Shown piece after piece: positions 33,743-37,315 of a stretch of DNA of 37,315 nt. Origin of the DNA: Bacteroidia bacterium (lineage in GTDB: Bacteria > Bacteroidota > Bacteroidia > B-17B0 > Aurantibacillaceae); assembly GCA_026414605.1 (NCBI GenBank), contig JAOAIP010000020.1, forward strand, positions 1 to 37,315, read 5' to 3'. Positions within the stretch are counted from its first letter, which is position 1. Each line of letters starts with the position of its first letter. The notes beneath the pieces were generated by a model. It saw only the letters and a list, made by a program, of their open reading frames with translations. It had not been told where the DNA came from and searched no databases. A program made the position numbers and the translations under genes.

Positions 33743-34044
33743 TGCTTAGTTCAAAGTGAAAAGTTTACTACTCAACACTTCAAACTTAATTACAAAGGAT
33801 ATAAAGAAAATAATTAGTTGAAAGTTCAAAGTGAAAAGTATTTAAACGCTACATCATTAAATTGAAAAAATATTTTCTTTTACTTCAAACTTGTAACTTT
33901 TCATTTTTCACTAAATGTGTTCTTTGTGGTAAAATAATAGAATTGAAAAAAAACTGTTCTAATCAGTAAAACCCGTGTTATCTGTGTGCTATTAAATCTT
34001 ATACGAATTTAATTTTAAAATAATCCCTAACAACCTATAATTTT
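33743..34044. other. Intergenic region carrying repeat copy B, no gene seen
   Basis: About 300 bases between two convergent genes. It has no plausible coding frame. Most of it is the AAAGTG-rich repeat (33812-33934) with further related fragments on its left (TTCAAAGTGAAAAG near 33750). Confidence 0.65.
33812..33934 (-). repeat. Dispersed AAAGTG-rich repeat, copy B
   Basis: Opposite orientation to copy A. It starts TTAGTTGAAAGTTCAAAGTG and ends CACTAAATGTGTTCTTTGTGG; the middle TACATCATTAAATTGAAAAA corresponds to the conserved core but is more diverged than in copies A and C. Confidence 0.65.
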
Positions 34045-35079
34045 TTAATCTTGTTTGTACAAATAATACAATATCGTTTGCCCAACGGCTTTTAAACTTG
34101 ACTTACTAATGTTTTTAAGATCGTCGCTTACTTTATGATGATGTTCAAAAAAATCGGACTTATTTGGATAGTAGTGAATTATATCTATACAAGGGATATT
34201 AGCATATAGGTTAATAAACAAATGATCGTCAGTGATTTCATTTGTACTTTCGTCAATAAAATAATTACCGTATCCTGCTTTTTGTGCAATTTGCCAAAGC
34301 GTATGTACTAATACAGGATGATAACGAATAGAAAGGGCTTCTTTGGGAAATACGGCGTTCGTATCTCCTACCATATCCAAGAGAATCCCTTCTACCGGTT
34401 TGATTTGTGATGCAGGAAAATTTTTTGCCCAATACTGAGAACCCAAACACCACGTCTCTGACTCTCCACCCGGATTACCATAATCTTCTAAATCAAAAAA
34501 CACAATATCAATTCCGATATTGTTTAATGGGGATTCTTGAATATGTTGTGCAATGGTCATCAATACGGCTACGCCACTTGCACCATCATTTGCCCCAAGT
34601 ATGGGCGTTTTTTTATTGGCTGCAATGTCTCTATCTGCAAAAGGACGAGTATCATAATGAGCACATAGTAATATACGATGTTTGAGTTCTGGCTTGTAAC
34701 GGGCAATGATATTAGTGCCTATCCATTGTTTGTTGTCAAAAGTTGTAGCAGGGAATGACTGCAGTTCTACTTGCCAATTCAATTTTTCAAAATGCTTTTT
34801 AATCCACTGAATACATTGTTGATGGGCTTTGCTACCTGGTTGTCTTGGCCCTAATTGTACTTGATATTGAACATATTTGAAACAAGTGTCTGCATTGAAT
34901 GGCGGTGTCTTTTGCCAATAATTTTCTTCTTTTGGTTTTTCAATAGATGTGTCTTTTACGCTTTCTTGCTTTGATTCTTGTTGACAAGATGTGAGTGTCA
35001 AAACAATCAATAATGTTGTGTAAGCAATGAAATGATTGAATATTTCCCTTTGATTTTTGTGATGGATATTGTTTTGCAT
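34045..35079 (-). CDS. M28-family lipoprotein, glutaminyl-peptide cyclotransferase-like
   Basis: A 344-residue lipoprotein (lipobox LTSC, Cys32) with an M28 zinc-hydrolase fold. The metal and catalytic positions are His141 (CAHYDTRPFAD), Asp165 (GANDGASGV), Glu198 (FFDLEDYG), Asp235 (LLDMVGD) and a late His in CIDIIHYYPN, followed by HHHKVSDD. The HYDTRPFAD and FFDLEDYG forms are typical of glutaminyl cyclase-type members, which form pyroglutamate at N-termini, rather than of aminopeptidases. An N-terminal pyro-Glu role in the envelope fits the many exported proteins with Q right after the signal peptide in this window; this is inference. Confidence 0.85.
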   Translation of the reverse strand: MQNNIHHKNQREIFNHFIAYTTLLIVLTLTSCQQESKQESVKDTSIEKPKEENYWQKTPPFNADTCFKYVQYQVQLGPRQPGSKAHQQCIQWIKKHFEKLNWQVELQSFPATTFDNKQWIGTNIIARYKPELKHRILLCAHYDTRPFADRDIAANKKTPILGANDGASGVAVLMTIAQHIQESPLNNIGIDIVFFDLEDYGNPGGESETWCLGSQYWAKNFPASQIKPVEGILLDMVGDTNAVFPKEALSIRYHPVLVHTLWQIAQKAGYGNYFIDESTNEITDDHLFINLYANIPCIDIIHYYPNKSDFFEHHHKVSDDLKNISKSSLKAVGQTILYYLYKQD

Positions 35080-35089
35080 AATGTAATAT

Positions 35090-35254
35090 TTAGTTGAAAA
35101 GTAGAAAGTGAAAAGTAGAAAGTGAAAAGTTTTAGGCTACTATAACTTTAAATCATTAAATTTCAAAAATATTCTCATTAGTTTCAACTTTATACTTTCA
35201 ACTTTCAAACTTTATACCTTTCACTTTTCATTAATGTGTTCTTTGTGATAAAAA
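35090..35254 (-). repeat. Dispersed AAAGTG-rich repeat, copy C
   Basis: Reverse-orientation copy of the repeat at 1099-1230: the reverse complement reads ATCACAAAGAACACATTAAT, then GAATATTTTTGAAATTTAAT, TTTAAAGTTATAGTAGCC and TAAAACTTTTCACTTT, in the same order with few differences. It lies ahead of the M28 gene. Confidence 0.75.
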
Positions 35255-35322
35255 TACCTGATTAGTAAAATTTTTTTCAGGGCTGATGATGAATCATTCA
35301 AAAAAATAATCCCGCATCTTTC

Positions 35323-36228
35323 TTAATATGGCTTCATTTCTATTTGTCTTGGTCTATCTATTGTTGGTACCAATCCCATTTTCTTAAATAATACTTGTCC
35401 TTTTTCTCCTGCTACAAATGCTTCTATTCCTGCACTTAATGAAAAATCATCACCACGGCGAATGCAATAAATAGTGCGAGTAAGCGGATAATCAGTGGTG
35501 GCGATATTACTCTGATCCGGATAATAAGCAGGGCTTTGAGAATTTTTTCTAATTGGAATTAATAGAGTATCGCCTTGTGGATATTTCAAAGATCGTATCC
35601 ATTTATCATCATCGTCGCAAATAAAAGCAAAATCAATAATTCCAATGACCTCTTTATGTTCTAATATCTGTTTTCTGAATTCTGCACTATCTTCTATACT
35701 AAAACAATTTTTCCCAAAATCTGCACCTTTCAATAAAGTATCTTTACAATACAATACCGTGCCATTATTTTTTCCGAAAAAAACAATGGGATAATTTTTT
35801 TCTCCTTTCAATATTTGTACAAGCTCGTCTATACTCATTCCTTGTTTGTACAAAGAGGTACTCAATATAGCAATAGCCGAACGAGCAACAGCCGTTTGTT
35901 GGATAATCAAATTATGGGCTTCAAAAGTTTTTTGTTCTTGTGTAGAAAGCATTCTATTGATGAATATTACTTTACAACTATCTTTCAATAACGCTTCTAT
36001 ACATTCTTGTTCTCCTGCAAAACGATAACCCACCTCTGTATTTTTGTAAATAGAACTAAAAAGATCTATTTGCGGTGGAAGTATGTATTGAAAAGTTTTA
36101 TCTGCCCAAATACTAATTTTTCCCGTTGTTGGTGTATTGGGGATTTCTTGTTGTGTGGATGTTTGACAAGCAACAAGAATAAAAGATAAAACAAAACTTT
36201 TACGGATTACATTCCTGTAGCGTAGCAT
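35323..36228 (-). CDS. PstS-like phosphate-type substrate-binding lipoprotein
   Basis: A 301-residue lipoprotein (lipobox LVAC, Cys21) of the PstS/PBP-like fold. It has the opening ISIWADKTFQYILPPQI, the VIFINRMLSTQEQ hinge strand, the AIAILST strand followed by MSIDELVQILKG (typical of PstS), and the C-terminal TDYPLTRTIYCIRRG with GQVLFKKMGLVP. PstS proteins bind phosphate for an ABC importer, but no pst genes are near, so a solitary binding or sensing protein is possible. Its start overlaps the end of the upstream DUF6089-type gene by 22 bases, which indicates coupled expression. Confidence 0.83.
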   Translation of the reverse strand: MLRYRNVIRKSFVLSFILVACQTSTQQEIPNTPTTGKISIWADKTFQYILPPQIDLFSSIYKNTEVGYRFAGEQECIEALLKDSCKVIFINRMLSTQEQKTFEAHNLIIQQTAVARSAIAILSTSLYKQGMSIDELVQILKGEKNYPIVFFGKNNGTVLYCKDTLLKGADFGKNCFSIEDSAEFRKQILEHKEVIGIIDFAFICDDDDKWIRSLKYPQGDTLLIPIRKNSQSPAYYPDQSNIATTDYPLTRTIYCIRRGDDFSLSAGIEAFVAGEKGQVLFKKMGLVPTIDRPRQIEMKPY

Positions 36229-37031
36229 GGTTCTTTAGATGTTATTCTGATATTAATAGTTAGTCCTGTAAAAAAATACCAATCTTTGGTATAAGGATTT
36301 CCACGAGAATAGCCCGATATAAAAGACCAAGGATATTTAGTACGATTACTCATCAACATACCCATTTGTCCTTTGGGCGGATTTACACTCAAATTGGGAT
36401 ATTTATCACTTACATCGTCTAAATAATCGGTAAATGTTTTTCTTGGTCCCCATTCTATTCCAAGCCCTACATTTTTTGCTACATTGATTTTAATACCAAT
36501 GCCAAAAGGAATAGACACTTGCCACAGCGGATACGCCTTAGATTGCCCTTCGGTTCGCAGAGGACGAAGTTCTACCCAACTGTTTCCACCCACATTACCT
36601 AATGGATTAAAATGAAAAACAGATAACCCTGCAAAAAGATACAGAGTAAAAAAATGTTTCTCATTACCAATTCTATAATCATAAAAATTAAACTCTGCAA
36701 TGCCGTAAAATTCTTGAATAGAGGACTTGAAGTTCAAATTTCTTTCTATTTGATCTTTATTTTCGCTTTGAGCATCATCGCCTTCTATTTGTCCCCAATT
36801 AAAACCAAAGCGAGCCGCCCCTCTATAATCCCAAGCATATCTATAAAATCCACCAAAAGCAGGACGTGTCATATAAAAATGTTGCCTTGGATTTAAATCC
36901 CCCAAATAATAAGACCCACCAATAAAAATTCCTATTTCGTGCTGATGAAAAGCCCTCCTTTTGCCCTGTGCAAAAGCATTTGATAGCATTAAAATAAACA
37001 ACAAAAAAAATATGAAAAAGCGTGTATTCAT
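36207..37031 (-). CDS. DUF6089-type outer-membrane protein
   Basis: A 274-residue exported protein with a signal peptide ending LSNAFA-Q (about residue 21). The mature part looks like a small outer-membrane beta barrel: GIFIGGSYYLGDLNP, FGGFYRYAWDYRGAARFGF, the FYGIAEFNFYDY hairpin, FTLYLFAGLSVFHFNP and KNVGLGIEWGPRKTFTDYLDDVS. These are the marks of the DUF6089 family found widely in Bacteroidota. It ends within the first bases of the PstS-like gene. Function is unknown; many members lie near envelope biogenesis genes. Confidence 0.85.
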   Translation of the reverse strand: MNTRFFIFFLLFILMLSNAFAQGKRRAFHQHEIGIFIGGSYYLGDLNPRQHFYMTRPAFGGFYRYAWDYRGAARFGFNWGQIEGDDAQSENKDQIERNLNFKSSIQEFYGIAEFNFYDYRIGNEKHFFTLYLFAGLSVFHFNPLGNVGGNSWVELRPLRTEGQSKAYPLWQVSIPFGIGIKINVAKNVGLGIEWGPRKTFTDYLDDVSDKYPNLSVNPPKGQMGMLMSNRTKYPWSFISGYSRGNPYTKDWYFFTGLTINIRITSKEPCYATGM

Positions 37032-37081
37032 TGAGTAAAGATTTTATTATTTAATTTTTTTATTTGGGCGTGCCCCTTGCA

Positions 37082-37176
37082 GGCAACAGCCCACTTTTTC
37101 AAATTGTATTTTTTTAATTCAAAATGTTTTTCAAAACGACATAAAATGTCGTTTAAACTTTCAATCGGCTGTTGCC
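37082..37176. repeat. Inverted repeat GGCAACAGCC / GGCTGTTGCC
   Basis: A perfect 10-bp inverted repeat (37082-37091 and 37167-37176) bounds an AT-rich stretch that also contains the fourth CGACA/TGTCG operator-like palindrome. It is part of the structured region at the right edge. Confidence 0.6.
37135..37153. promoter_or_regulatory. Fourth AACGACA-N5-TGTCGTT inverted repeat
   Basis: Perfect 7-bp arms with spacer TAAAA. Neither strand has TAnnTTTG at the 9-nt distance; on the minus strand CATTTTG lies 2 nt too close and lacks the TA. It is about 100 bases ahead of the DUF6089-type gene on the minus strand. Confidence 0.6.
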
Positions 37177-37315
37177 TGATCGGGTCGGGCTGCTACGGGC
37201 TTCGCTATCGCTTCGGCAATCCCTTCGCTACGCTCAGGGCAGTGCCGGCGGTTCGCTTCGCTCACCGCCGCCCTCCGCATCCCTCACGCATTCCACCAAC
37301 TATCGTTGGTGGCTA
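37155..37315. repeat. GC-rich hairpin-dense repeat at the right edge
   Basis: An abrupt change from AT-rich to GC-rich sequence with short hairpins: CGGCGGT...ACCGCCG (37246-37270) and a perfect CCACCAAC-TATC-GTTGGTGG (37293-37312), plus repeated TTCGCT-ACGCTCA / TTCGCTTCGCTCA motifs. No open frame with protein-like character. It resembles the GC-rich intergenic repeats of several Bacteroidota genomes, and it runs off the window. Confidence 0.55.

Overview
The window looks like a stretch of chromosome from a Bacteroidota bacterium (family not resolvable from sequence alone). It is very AT-rich, start codons lack Shine-Dalgarno sequences, and several promoters carry the Bacteroidota -7 element TAnnTTTG. 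It encodes typical Bacteroidota proteins: an RHS remnant, a DUF6089-type outer-membrane protein, an M28 glutaminyl-cyclase-like lipoprotein and a split transketolase.

Layout. (1) 1-1432: a decayed RHS/YD-repeat core fragment running off the left edge, an orphan four-helix membrane protein, and a repeat-filled intergenic region. (2) 1433-6487, + strand: a tight housekeeping run tpiA, prmA, SCO-like, EamA transporter, yicC-like, miaA. (3) 6945-12469, + strand: a four-gene secretion/surface operon. Two related exported beta-sandwich subunits are followed by a 993-residue outer-membrane beta-barrel candidate with Ig-like domains at both ends and a PapD-like periplasmic protein. I read it as a candidate chaperone-usher-like assembly system with divergent components. 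(4) 12474-21696, - strand: aroB, a GT4 glycosyltransferase, a pore-loop membrane protein, trmB, a large polytopic membrane protein, an ABC ATPase, ruvX, an NAD-dependent epimerase, a PAP2-like membrane protein and gpsA. (5) 21800-32700: an accessory, even more AT-rich island. It holds a secreted protein, a DUF262/DUF1524 nuclease-type gene broken at an A9 tract, a WYL regulator, a 1047-residue ankyrin-type protein with a lipoprotein partner, two tiny ORFs (one a zinc ribbon), and a KAP-type P-loop NTPase with a shifted C-terminus. (6) 32771-37031: the C-terminal half of a split transketolase (+), then an M28 lipoprotein, a PstS-like lipoprotein and a DUF6089-type protein (-). (7) 37032-37315: a GC-rich, hairpin-dense repeat at the right edge.

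The most interesting signal is regulatory. Four intergenic copies of the inverted repeat AACGACA-N5-TGTCGTT occur (one with a single arm mismatch). In three of them the repeat is followed by exactly 9 nt and then TAnnTTTG. These three modules face the secreted-protein gene at the island's left end, the WYL regulator itself, and the zinc-ribbon mini-operon beside the KAP gene. This suggests a WYL-controlled, autoregulated regulon that ties the island together, possibly a phage-defence or stress island. The fourth copy sits in the right-edge repeat and lacks the -7 element. Several dispersed non-coding repeat families are also present between genes.
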